Source of the DNA: Pleomorphovibrio marinus
GTDB lineage: Bacteria; Bacteroidota; Bacteroidia; Cytophagales; Cyclobacteriaceae
DNA: 64,000 nt
Direction of reading: 5' to 3'
Assembly: GCF_003347495.1 (NCBI RefSeq)
Contig: NZ_QCXY01000009.1
Coordinates: 124,001 to 188,000, forward strand
The notes beneath the pieces were generated by a model. That model was not told the origin of the DNA, searched no databases, and saw only the letters and a program-made list of their open reading frames with translations. Both the position numbers and the translations under genes were made by a program. Shown here piece after piece: positions 56,988-64,000 of the stretch; position 1 is the stretch's first letter; the number at the start of each line of letters is the position of its first letter.

Positions 56988-58355
56988 CTACCCCTCTCTT
57001 AACTGATAAGCCTTAGGTTGGGTAAATACCCGGATGCCCTGATAGGACAAGGTGCTGCCAACTCCTGATTGCTTGCGGCCTGACCAGGGAAGGTTGGGAC
57101 TGACCCGGTCGCAGCAATTCCAATATACGGTACCCACATTCAGCCTATCCAATAGTTGCAATGCCCTATTCTTGTCTTGCGAAAACACAGCTGCGGTAAG
57201 GCCATAATTGGTGTCAGCCATCAGTTTTGCGGCCTCTTTGTCCCCTTCAACCCGTTGGATCCCTATAATAGGGCCAAAGGATTCCTCCCTCATCAGTTCC
57301 ATTTCATGATTTACCTCGCTCAAAACGGCCGGCTCAAAATAAAACCCTGGCCTGTTGGGTATTTTTCCACCGCAATGCAGTGTTGCCCCCTTTTCCAAGG
57401 CATCTTTCACTTGGCCAAACAGGAAGGAAGGTTGGTCTTTCCGGGTGAGGGGGCCTATAAAGGTGGTTTCATCTAAGGGATCCCCGAGGGTGTAGGATCT
57501 CACCTCCTCCAGAAATTGGTCCAAGAATTCCTCATAGATAGAGGCATGAACATAAATCCTTTCCACGGCACAGCAGCTTTGACCGTTATTATAAAATGCA
57601 CCTTCCGCTGCATTCTTGGCTGCCTGCTTAATATCCCTGACATCCTCCATGACATAAAGGGGATCTTTACCTCCCAATTCCAACTGCAAAGGTATCATCC
57701 TGCCTGCCAATTGGGTGGCGATTTTCTTTCCTGTCGCATAGGAGCCCGTAAAAAAACAACCGTCAATATCGGCTTTCAATAACGTTTCCCCTACCTCCCC
57801 TTTACCTACTATTACTTCAAATAAACCTTTTGGAAGACCGGCCTCCTCAAGCAAGGATTTAAACCCGAAGCCCGTTAGCAAGGCATGCTCTGAAGGTTTA
57901 TAAGCAACTGCATTGCCCGCTACCAATGCGTATAAAAAAACATTGTAACCTATATTATAAGGAAAGTTCCATGCCGATATATTTGCGATGACTCCCAGAG
58001 GTTCATATCGGATCAGTTCTTGGGTACTTCCTTCCTTCTCCAACAGCTCTTCTGCAAGCCATTTTTCTGCATGCTTCTGAAGATGTGCTATCCGATTGTG
58101 TGCTCCTGTCACCTCATTTCTTGCCTGCTGTATAGGCTTACCTGTTTCTTGGGTCAACCATTGGGCCAGGGTTTCCCGCTGTGCTTTCACCAATTTGCCA
58201 AATGTTGAGATTATTCCCAGGCGTTCCTTTACCGGTACAGCCGCCCACTCTTCCTGGACTCTCTTGAGATGATGGATTTTTTCGGAAATGGTTTCAGTGG
58301 TATCCTCATCCACCTCACGGAACACCTGTCCATTTGCGGGATTGATCAATTGCAT
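56988..58355 (-). CDS. Aldehyde dehydrogenase, NAD(P)-dependent
   Basis: 455 residues, the succinate-semialdehyde-type length. NISAWNFPYNIGYNVFLYAL, the cofactor site FTGSYATGKKIA, the catalytic Glu in LQLELGGKDPLYV, the catalytic Cys in NGQSCCAVERIYV, and ESFGPIIGIQRV. Its start overlaps the end of the upstream glutamine-amidotransferase-like gene by ten bases, so they are translationally coupled. Likely oxidises an aldehyde made by, or passed on from, the other two enzymes of the operon. Confidence 0.93.
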   Translation of the reverse strand: MQLINPANGQVFREVDEDTTETISEKIHHLKRVQEEWAAVPVKERLGIISTFGKLVKAQRETLAQWLTQETGKPIQQARNEVTGAHNRIAHLQKHAEKWLAEELLEKEGSTQELIRYEPLGVIANISAWNFPYNIGYNVFLYALVAGNAVAYKPSEHALLTGFGFKSLLEEAGLPKGLFEVIVGKGEVGETLLKADIDGCFFTGSYATGKKIATQLAGRMIPLQLELGGKDPLYVMEDVRDIKQAAKNAAEGAFYNNGQSCCAVERIYVHASIYEEFLDQFLEEVRSYTLGDPLDETTFIGPLTRKDQPSFLFGQVKDALEKGATLHCGGKIPNRPGFYFEPAVLSEVNHEMELMREESFGPIIGIQRVEGDKEAAKLMADTNYGLTAAVFSQDKNRALQLLDRLNVGTVYWNCCDRVSPNLPWSGRKQSGVGSTLSYQGIRVFTQPKAYQLREG

Positions 58356-59110
58356 AAGGTTTGTTTTTTTACATGTGAAAGAAATAATCCATATAAGGCT
58401 TTGGGGTCAAGTGCCTCGCCGGGTTTGTGATAAGTAAACTCTGGATGCCACTGCACACCTAGTATTTTTCCTGGTGCGGCCCGTGTATACCCCACTGCCT
58501 CTATCAGTCCGTCCTCTTTGCAGGTAGCCAACACCTCAAGGTCACTGCCCAAGTCTTTGATCGCTTGGTGGTGTACAGAATTAACCCTTTTCAGTGTTTC
58601 TTCTGCATAGGTCTGATCCAAAATTTTACCATTTGCCAAATGTACACCGTGGTGTAAGGTATCATAACGTTCTGCGTCTCTATGAATAATAGCTTCCGGC
58701 ACTTGGGTGGCGATGTCTTGATAAAGGGTACCTCCACAAAATACATTCAATACTTGTATCCCCCTGCAAATAGCCAAAATGGGTTTCCCGGACTGAAAAG
58801 CCAATTCCATTAACCTCAACTCGTATTCGTCCCTATAGCTGTCTCCAAGCCATTTTCCGGGAATTATTGGTTTCTCACCATAAAACTTGGGGGCGAGGTC
58901 GGTGCCACCCTGAAATACGAAACCATCCATTTGATCGATTATAGGCTTTATTTTATCCAATCCCAAGTTGGGAAGAAGCAGGGGGAGTACCCCTTCCTGG
59001 CTGATGTACCCAGCCATATCGTTTTCTATGTAGGTCAGGGTCTTCGGGCCAAATACCAGCCTTTCCTTATCCGGATACATGAAGCAAGCGCTAACTCCAA
59101 TTTTTAGCAT
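58346..59110 (-). CDS. Class I glutamine amidotransferase-like gamma-glutamyl hydrolase (PuuD type)
   Basis: 254 residues of the peptidase C26 family. Nucleophile elbow PILAICRGIQVLNVFCGG, HDAERYDTLHHG-like histidine stretch, and the catalytic His/Glu in LGVQWHPEFTYH near the end. GTDLAPKFYGE supplies the loop typical of gamma-glutamyl-GABA hydrolases. In putrescine or ethanolamine breakdown such enzymes remove a gamma-glutamyl tag. Overlaps the aldehyde dehydrogenase gene and starts three bases after the Fe-alcohol dehydrogenase gene. Confidence 0.9.
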   Translation of the reverse strand: MLKIGVSACFMYPDKERLVFGPKTLTYIENDMAGYISQEGVLPLLLPNLGLDKIKPIIDQMDGFVFQGGTDLAPKFYGEKPIIPGKWLGDSYRDEYELRLMELAFQSGKPILAICRGIQVLNVFCGGTLYQDIATQVPEAIIHRDAERYDTLHHGVHLANGKILDQTYAEETLKRVNSVHHQAIKDLGSDLEVLATCKEDGLIEAVGYTRAAPGKILGVQWHPEFTYHKPGEALDPKALYGLFLSHVKKQTLCN

Positions 59111-59113
59111 TTT

Positions 59114-60256
59114 CTAAAAGGCCTTTTTATAAAGTGTCAAGAAATCATCCCTTAGTACCGGTTTGGGGTTATTGGGATGGCAAAAATCAGCATACGCCAA
59201 GTCAGACAGGGTTTCCAGGTGTTCTTCCTTTACCCCAACATCTCTCAGCTTGGAGGGCAGCTCCAGCTCCTCATTTAACTGAAAAATATAATCAACGACT
59301 TCATTACCCTTATCTACTCCTAGGCAGGAAGCCATTTGGTCAAACTGCTGCTCGAACCCTTCGTAGTTAAAGGACATACCATAAGGCAAATTAACGGCAT
59401 TTGCCAGACCATGGTGGGTATCTAGAAGCCCGGAAAGGGGGTGGGCAAGGCTATGCACGACCCCCAGTCCCTTCTGGAAAGCCACAGCACCCATCATTGA
59501 AGCCATCAGCATATCTGATCTTGAGGAAAGGTCAGGGTTTTTGGTGGCCTTGACCAAGGCTCCACTGAGCAAGCGCATGCCCTCAAGGGCTATTCCGCTG
59601 CACATGGGGTGCCAATTTTTTGCCAGAAAAGCCTCCATCAAATGGGTGAGAGCGTCCATTCCGGTAGCCGCAGTTATAAATGGGGGTAGTTCCATGGTCA
59701 GTTCGGGATCAGCAAAGACCATTTTGGCCAATAGAGAAGGAGAAAACAGTATCCTTTTCTTTTTCGTATCGTCCTCTGCAATGATAGCACTTCTACCCAC
59801 CTCACTGCCAGTTCCTGCGGTGGTGGGAACTGCTACAAAAAGCGGGATGGGTTCGGTCACGTACTTGTCCCCTCCTATAAGATCATCGTAGTCAAACAAG
59901 TCCCTTTTATGATTGATGCTTAAAGCGATGGCTCTTGCCACATCTAATGGCACTCCCCCACCAATACCCACAATGGCATCACATTGGGCATTCAGGTAGT
60001 TTGACTTCCCATTTAACACCTCTGATTTCACCGGGTTTTTTCCCATATCCTTAAACACTTGAAAAGCAAGGCCCCTTTTTTGAAGCATGCCTGTAATGGC
60101 GGAAAAGAATTCAAGATGTGCCACATTCGGATCGGTTACCAGAAGTGGCTTTTTGACACCCTTGGAACTTAGGTAATCGGGAAGTTCTAAAATTGCCCCT
60201 GGGCCAAACCTTATAGTAGTGGGAAAGGAAAAGGAATAAATCTGTTTGTGATTCAT
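59114..60256 (-). CDS. Iron-containing alcohol dehydrogenase
   Basis: 380 residues, group III ADH. NAD site IVGIGGGVPLDVARAIAL, FVAVPTTAGTGSEVGRSAII, TGMDALTHLMEAF, and iron ligands in GVVHSLAHPLSGLLDTHHGLANAV. First gene of a three-gene operon with the C26 hydrolase and aldehyde dehydrogenase. It would interconvert an alcohol and aldehyde; the substrate is unknown. Confidence 0.93.
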   Translation of the reverse strand: MNHKQIYSFSFPTTIRFGPGAILELPDYLSSKGVKKPLLVTDPNVAHLEFFSAITGMLQKRGLAFQVFKDMGKNPVKSEVLNGKSNYLNAQCDAIVGIGGGVPLDVARAIALSINHKRDLFDYDDLIGGDKYVTEPIPLFVAVPTTAGTGSEVGRSAIIAEDDTKKKRILFSPSLLAKMVFADPELTMELPPFITAATGMDALTHLMEAFLAKNWHPMCSGIALEGMRLLSGALVKATKNPDLSSRSDMLMASMMGAVAFQKGLGVVHSLAHPLSGLLDTHHGLANAVNLPYGMSFNYEGFEQQFDQMASCLGVDKGNEVVDYIFQLNEELELPSKLRDVGVKEEHLETLSDLAYADFCHPNNPKPVLRDDFLTLYKKAF

Positions 60257-60335
60257 GGTAGGGAGTGGTAAAATTTTAAGACTAAAAACAGGAAAGTAAG
60301 GTTGTGGATAAAATTAACTGTTAATGGTGAGATTG

Positions 60336-60374
60336 AAAAATAAAAAAGCACCGATACTCTAAAAGCATCGGTGC
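60336..60374 (-). terminator. Intrinsic terminator of ppc
   Basis: On the minus strand GGCACCGATGC faces TCGGTGC, with GCACCGA/TCGGTGC as stem, followed by TTTTTTATTTTT. Placed after the ppc stop. Confidence 0.75.
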
Positions 60375-60403
60375 CATTTGTTAATACCAAGGATTGACTT
60401 TAT

Positions 60404-62992
60404 TTAAGCAGCGTTTCGGGCTGCATTGATAATACCGAACATTGTCCTTAAAATCAGCTTTTGCAAGTCCGCATCCTCTTTGCCTTTTTCCAGAATTTCC
60501 TGTATGGCATATTGTTGAATAGTAATCAGGGGAAGTACAATACGTTCCCGGATGGCAATGGACTCTTTGCTCACCTGATTGTCCTGTAAGAGGTTGTCCA
60601 TTTCTGCCACTTTAAGGATATTTTTGAGGGATCTCTGGTATTCTTCGAATAGCATTTCCCAGAAACCACCATAGGTTTCATTATCTTTAAGGTAGGCGGT
60701 GCCGGAGTAAAAGGACTTGGCCAGGGACTGCATGGAGTTGCCCAGCAAACTCCTGAAGAAAAGAGATTCCTTGTAAAGCTTTTTCACTTCATCCAGTTTT
60801 CCTCTTTTTTCCATCTCCTCTATTGCTACACCTACCCCGAAAAAGCCTGGAATATTTTGTTTCATTTGAGCCCAGGCACCTACAAATGGAATAGCCCTCA
60901 GGTCTTCAAATTTCATTCCACCCCCATTCGAACGCTTTACCGGTCTGGATCCGATATTTGTCATTCCGAAAAACTTAAGTGGTGTCACCTTTTCCAAATA
61001 AGGCACAAACTGTGGGTGGCTTTTCAGACCCTTGTATGCCTGATAGCTATAATCCGCCATTTCTTCAATTACAGCCTTCTGTGCATCACTTAGACTGTTC
61101 TCTCCGGAAGGATAAAGGTGGCTGATCATCCCAGCGCTAAGCAGCTGTTCAAGGTTGTAGGTACAGCTTACTTGCTTTCCGTAATTTGCTGAAATGGTCT
61201 GTCCCTGCACCGTCACTTGAATTTCCTCATTGGCCACGTTGGGGCCTAGGGATGCGTAGAAGTTGTGGGTATTCCCTCCTCCACGTGCAGGAGGTCCTCC
61301 CCTACCATCAAAGAAGACCACGTCTATACCCTCAGACTTTGCAGCTTGTGTCAGCTCCTCCTTGGCCCTCAAAATGGACCAGTTAGCCCTGATATACCCA
61401 CCGTCCTTAGTACCGTCAGAGAATCCCAACATGATGGTTTGTTTGTTTTTCCTGTAGGTCAAGTGTTCTCTATACACCTTGTTTTGATAGAGCTGTTTCA
61501 TTATTCCCGGAGCCGCGGCAAGGTCGTCAATGGTCTCAAAGAGCGGGACAATGTCCACATCCATTTCCTTCTCTTTCTCCAATAACATCCTTGCCAACTG
61601 AAACACTTCCAAAATATGCAGAGCTGACTGGTTGTTGGAAATGATGTAACGATGACAACCCATAGGGCCATTGTTTTTTTGGATATAGTTGATGACCTTA
61701 AAACTGTTCATCATCTCCTTGTGAAAATCATCCTCCATGTCTGCGATTGCGGGCAGCTCGTTGAAGTTGAGTATTTTCTCGATTTTCTCCGTTTCTTTGG
61801 CGCTTTGGTAATTTTCCAGTGCTTTTTTTCCTTCCTTTTTCAGTAGGATATGGTTCCAGAGGTCGTCGTGCTTCCTACTGTCCTGCCGCACGTCCATACT
61901 GGCAAAATGGAAGCCGAAAATCCTAACTTTGAGAATAAACTCATCAAGGAGATCCAAAAACAGCCCCCCATGATGCTCAATGATTCCATTTCTTGCCTCA
62001 TACAGAACCTCTAGCAACTCATCCTTGGAAGTAAATTTGTCCTCACCCCCAAACAATGTGGCATAAAGGCGATTTTCAGCCTTTATCAGAAAGGGTTCTA
62101 CATGGTGAAAAGTAAGTCTCCTTCTCACTTTTCGAATATCTCTGTAATAACATTTCAGGATAGAATTTTGAAGTTTATCTGCAACCTTTTCGGTAATATT
62201 ATGCGTGACGTAAGGATTTCCGTCCCTGTCTCCACCCGGCCAAAATCCAACCTTAAGCAAATTAGGGTTTTCCCAATTGTGCAAGGGAATTTCCAACCTG
62301 TTCAACATCCTAACCACAACTTCGCTAATACTAGGATAAAATACATATTCTAAAAACCAGGAAAGGCTTACTGCTTCATCGTAGGGAGTGGGTTTTTCTT
62401 TATTGATAAAACCGGTTTTCCCCAATTGCTGAAGAAGTAGGTTGATCATCCCGAGATCATTGTTCCTGATAGCGGCTTCAAGATCGGTAATAATGGCCAA
62501 AACGTTTCCGGGATAGAACTGGGTGGGGTGGGCGGTAAGGGTAAGCCGAATGGAGAATTTTTTTAGCTTATCAATCAGCTCCTCTTTTTTGTTGTCATTT
62601 TCCACTCTTGAAATTAGAGCTGACATCGTACCCTTGCCCTTTAGGTCATTCACCTTTTCGAAAGCAGCATCTTCTATGGAGTCGAACAAAACAACTTGGC
62701 GTTCGATGTATTGCACCATTTTGAAGAGCAAGTCGTTTCTTTCTTTTTCGGTTTTGTCCGACATCAGTTCCTCAAAAAACTGATTAATGATTTGTTTAGG
62801 TGTCCTGTTTTTTTCAAAACCCGTTTGGCAAGCACTTGTCAATATAGGCAGCAAGGTGCCTGTTCGGTAAATATGGTCAAAAGGCAAGTCCAAAAAAAGA
62901 CTGTTATAGATGGTAAACCTTTTGGCCACCTCAGTCTCATATACATTAGGCATGGTCTGATTGGTTTGCGTTATACGTTTCGAATTACTCAA
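60404..62992 (-). CDS. ppc: Phosphoenolpyruvate carboxylase, divergent type
   Basis: Carboxylates PEP to oxaloacetate to refill the TCA cycle. 862 residues. Recognisable active-site motifs: LTAHPTQFYPG near 154 (Gln where the classical enzyme has Glu), GFWPGGDRDGNPYVT, ASMDVRQDSRKHDD, IMLGFSDGTKDGGYIRANW, and FFDGRGGPPARGGGNTHN where classical enzymes have FHGRGGSVGRGGG. The C-terminus ends ARNAA rather than the canonical RNTG. It therefore belongs to a divergent branch, perhaps with altered allosteric control. A second possible start is Met14 (MPNVYETEVAKRF). Confidence 0.9.
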   Translation of the reverse strand: MSNSKRITQTNQTMPNVYETEVAKRFTIYNSLFLDLPFDHIYRTGTLLPILTSACQTGFEKNRTPKQIINQFFEELMSDKTEKERNDLLFKMVQYIERQVVLFDSIEDAAFEKVNDLKGKGTMSALISRVENDNKKEELIDKLKKFSIRLTLTAHPTQFYPGNVLAIITDLEAAIRNNDLGMINLLLQQLGKTGFINKEKPTPYDEAVSLSWFLEYVFYPSISEVVVRMLNRLEIPLHNWENPNLLKVGFWPGGDRDGNPYVTHNITEKVADKLQNSILKCYYRDIRKVRRRLTFHHVEPFLIKAENRLYATLFGGEDKFTSKDELLEVLYEARNGIIEHHGGLFLDLLDEFILKVRIFGFHFASMDVRQDSRKHDDLWNHILLKKEGKKALENYQSAKETEKIEKILNFNELPAIADMEDDFHKEMMNSFKVINYIQKNNGPMGCHRYIISNNQSALHILEVFQLARMLLEKEKEMDVDIVPLFETIDDLAAAPGIMKQLYQNKVYREHLTYRKNKQTIMLGFSDGTKDGGYIRANWSILRAKEELTQAAKSEGIDVVFFDGRGGPPARGGGNTHNFYASLGPNVANEEIQVTVQGQTISANYGKQVSCTYNLEQLLSAGMISHLYPSGENSLSDAQKAVIEEMADYSYQAYKGLKSHPQFVPYLEKVTPLKFFGMTNIGSRPVKRSNGGGMKFEDLRAIPFVGAWAQMKQNIPGFFGVGVAIEEMEKRGKLDEVKKLYKESLFFRSLLGNSMQSLAKSFYSGTAYLKDNETYGGFWEMLFEEYQRSLKNILKVAEMDNLLQDNQVSKESIAIRERIVLPLITIQQYAIQEILEKGKEDADLQKLILRTMFGIINAARNAA

Positions 62993-63149
62993 AAATGAAC
63001 AATTTTTTGCTTTATCCCTTAATTTCCTCCTTTTTAATTTTCCTAATTGGAAAATTCCGTATTGGAAAGAGGATTCTATTATGCTCTTAATCAGATGAGT
63101 GTAATTTCATTATCACCATCTAAAAAATCAAATTTCATGTTACAACAAT

Positions 63150-63157
63150 TATTTTTG
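63150..63157 (+). promoter_or_regulatory. Promoter -7 motif upstream of mrpA-like gene
   Basis: TATTTTTG matches TAnnTTTG, about 40 bases before the ATG at 63198. The -33 element is not clear. Confidence 0.4.
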
Positions 63158-63197
63158 TATTTTTAGCACAAAGAAACCAACCTTTAACCATTTTAAA

Positions 63198-64000
63198 ATG
63201 CTGATAGCCATTCTGGCGGGGTTTTTATTAGCCCTGTTTATGCCTAATGTTATTAGGGGACTGAAAGGCAAGTCTTCCATAGGGATAGCTTTGCTTCCTT
63301 TTTCCCTGTTTTCCTATTTTATCAGCTTTCTCCCTAGGATCAGCTCGGGAGAAACTTTGCATTTCAATTGGTCTTGGGTGCCTAGCCTAGGGGTGGGCTT
63401 GGATTTTTACCTAGACGGGCTTAGTTTGTTGTTTACCCTTCTCATCACCGGCATAGGAACCTTAGTATTTGTTTATACCTCCTCCTACCTGAAAGGCCAC
63501 CAGTACCTGGATAGGTTCTATGCCTATTTATCCATGTTCATGGCTTCCATGCTGGGAGTGGTGATGGCAGACAACATCATTACCTTGTTTATCTTTTGGG
63601 AGCTTACCAGTATTAGCTCCTTTTTCCTAATTGGCTTTAACAACGACAGCGAACCCTCGCGCAAGTCTGCCCTTACCGCATTAGGAGTTACCGGTTTTGG
63701 AGGGCTATTTTTACTTGCGGGCATGGTGACCTTAGGATACATTACAGATGAATTCCAAATTTCCTCCCTTGCTGCCATGTCCGGCGAAATACATGGCCAC
63801 GATCTCTATCCCTGGGTTATCGGTCTGGTGTTCATAGGTGCATTTACCAAATCTGCCCAATTCCCCTTTCATTTCTGGTTGCCGGGAGCCATGAAAGCAC
63901 CCACTCCAGTATCCACCTACCTACACTCTGCCACTATGGTAAAAGCGGGCATCTATTTATTGGCGCGATTCACTCCGATCCTGGGAAATCATGTCATGTG
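63198..64000 (+). CDS. mrpA: MrpA/NuoL-like cation antiporter subunit, 3' part outside window
   Basis: The open frame from the ATG at 63198 runs to the window end (267 residues seen). It is strongly hydrophobic, with repeated membrane helices. DFYLDGLSLLFTLLITGIGTL, ITLFIFWELTSISSFFLIGF, the key Lys in FIGAFTKSAQFPFHFWLPGAM and APTPVSTYLHSATMVKAGIYLL are signatures of the NuoL/MrpA antiporter family (each quoted in short pieces of it). The early helix arrangement fits MrpA (Na+/H+ antiporter) better than complex I NuoL. Whether the Mrp-specific C-terminal domain follows cannot be seen. Confidence 0.88.
   Translation, partial: MLIAILAGFLLALFMPNVIRGLKGKSSIGIALLPFSLFSYFISFLPRISSGETLHFNWSWVPSLGVGLDFYLDGLSLLFTLLITGIGTLVFVYTSSYLKGHQYLDRFYAYLSMFMASMLGVVMADNIITLFIFWELTSISSFFLIGFNNDSEPSRKSALTALGVTGFGGLFLLAGMVTLGYITDEFQISSLAAMSGEIHGHDLYPWVIGLVFIGAFTKSAQFPFHFWLPGAMKAPTPVSTYLHSATMVKAGIYLLARFTPILGNHVM

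Overview
The window is a chromosomal segment of a Bacteroidota bacterium, most likely Cytophagales and close to the Cyclobacteriaceae (this rank is inference). The evidence is a SusC/SusD pair, lipoprotein glycosidases, a type IX secretion Plug protein, a DUF2490 protein, AT-rich leaders without clear Shine-Dalgarno sites, and promoters with the Bacteroidota -7 motif TAnnTTTG. No rRNA, CRISPR array, phage or complete insertion sequence was seen.

Layout. 1-4.0 kb: a SusD fragment cut by the window edge and a full SusC on the minus strand, then a decayed AraC-type regulator fragment. 4.7-9.1 kb: a Tat-exported phosphocholine-type phospholipase C and a Gfo/Idh/MocA oxidoreductase separated by three copies of a structured repeat. 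9.1-9.7 kb: an unexplained hairpin-rich stretch and one intact tRNA-Val between two damaged tRNA-like copies. 9.8-15.1 kb: a TonB-dependent receptor, an M1 peptidase and the T9SS Plug protein. 15.4-22.6 kb: an ABC-F ATPase, a GH9 glucanase, a porin and a two-component system. 23-27.9 kb: a CapD-type sugar-nucleotide dehydratase, a thiamine-binding-like protein, pth, rplY and prs. 28-38.5 kb: a hybrid histidine kinase, an endo/exonuclease/phosphatase, wecB, a nucleotide-sugar dehydrogenase, tex, an HPt protein and a cell-wall amidase. 38.6-45.3 kb: a PhoPQ-activated-type lipoprotein, a cytochrome/FG-GAP lipoprotein, a GH92 mannosidase and galE. 45.5-51.8 kb: an acyl-CoA dehydrogenase, DUF2490, rpsU-xer-hpf, a membrane glycosyltransferase and a Tat-exported phosphoesterase. 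51.8-56.9 kb: a complete glycerol regulon (glpR, glpD, glpK, glpF). 57-64 kb: an aldehyde dehydrogenase/glutamine amidotransferase-like hydrolase/Fe-alcohol dehydrogenase operon, PEP carboxylase and the start of an MrpA/NuoL-like antiporter subunit.

The most unusual feature is a dispersed family of about 90-150 bp repeats, with nine recognisable copies at five loci (7.3, 15.1, 33.2, 45.3 and 54.3 kb). Each copy carries a small 4-nt-loop hairpin whose stem changes in a compensated way between copies, and an optional second hairpin that also covaries. All end in the same A/T-rich tail followed by an ATG or near-ATG plus GAA(A). At three loci that ATG is the start codon of the downstream gene (Plug protein, nucleotide-sugar dehydrogenase, glpK). 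At two more it opens a 13- or 16-codon ORF just before the next gene. In several copies the bases around this ATG can pair with a segment upstream in the same repeat. The family may be a mobile element that targets ATGAAA starts, a 5'-UTR control element, or both.

Most other genes are housekeeping or glycan/lipid scavenging functions. Phospholipase C could release phosphocholine and diacylglycerol, and the glp genes import and oxidise glycerol, but nothing in the sequence ties them into one regulated pathway.
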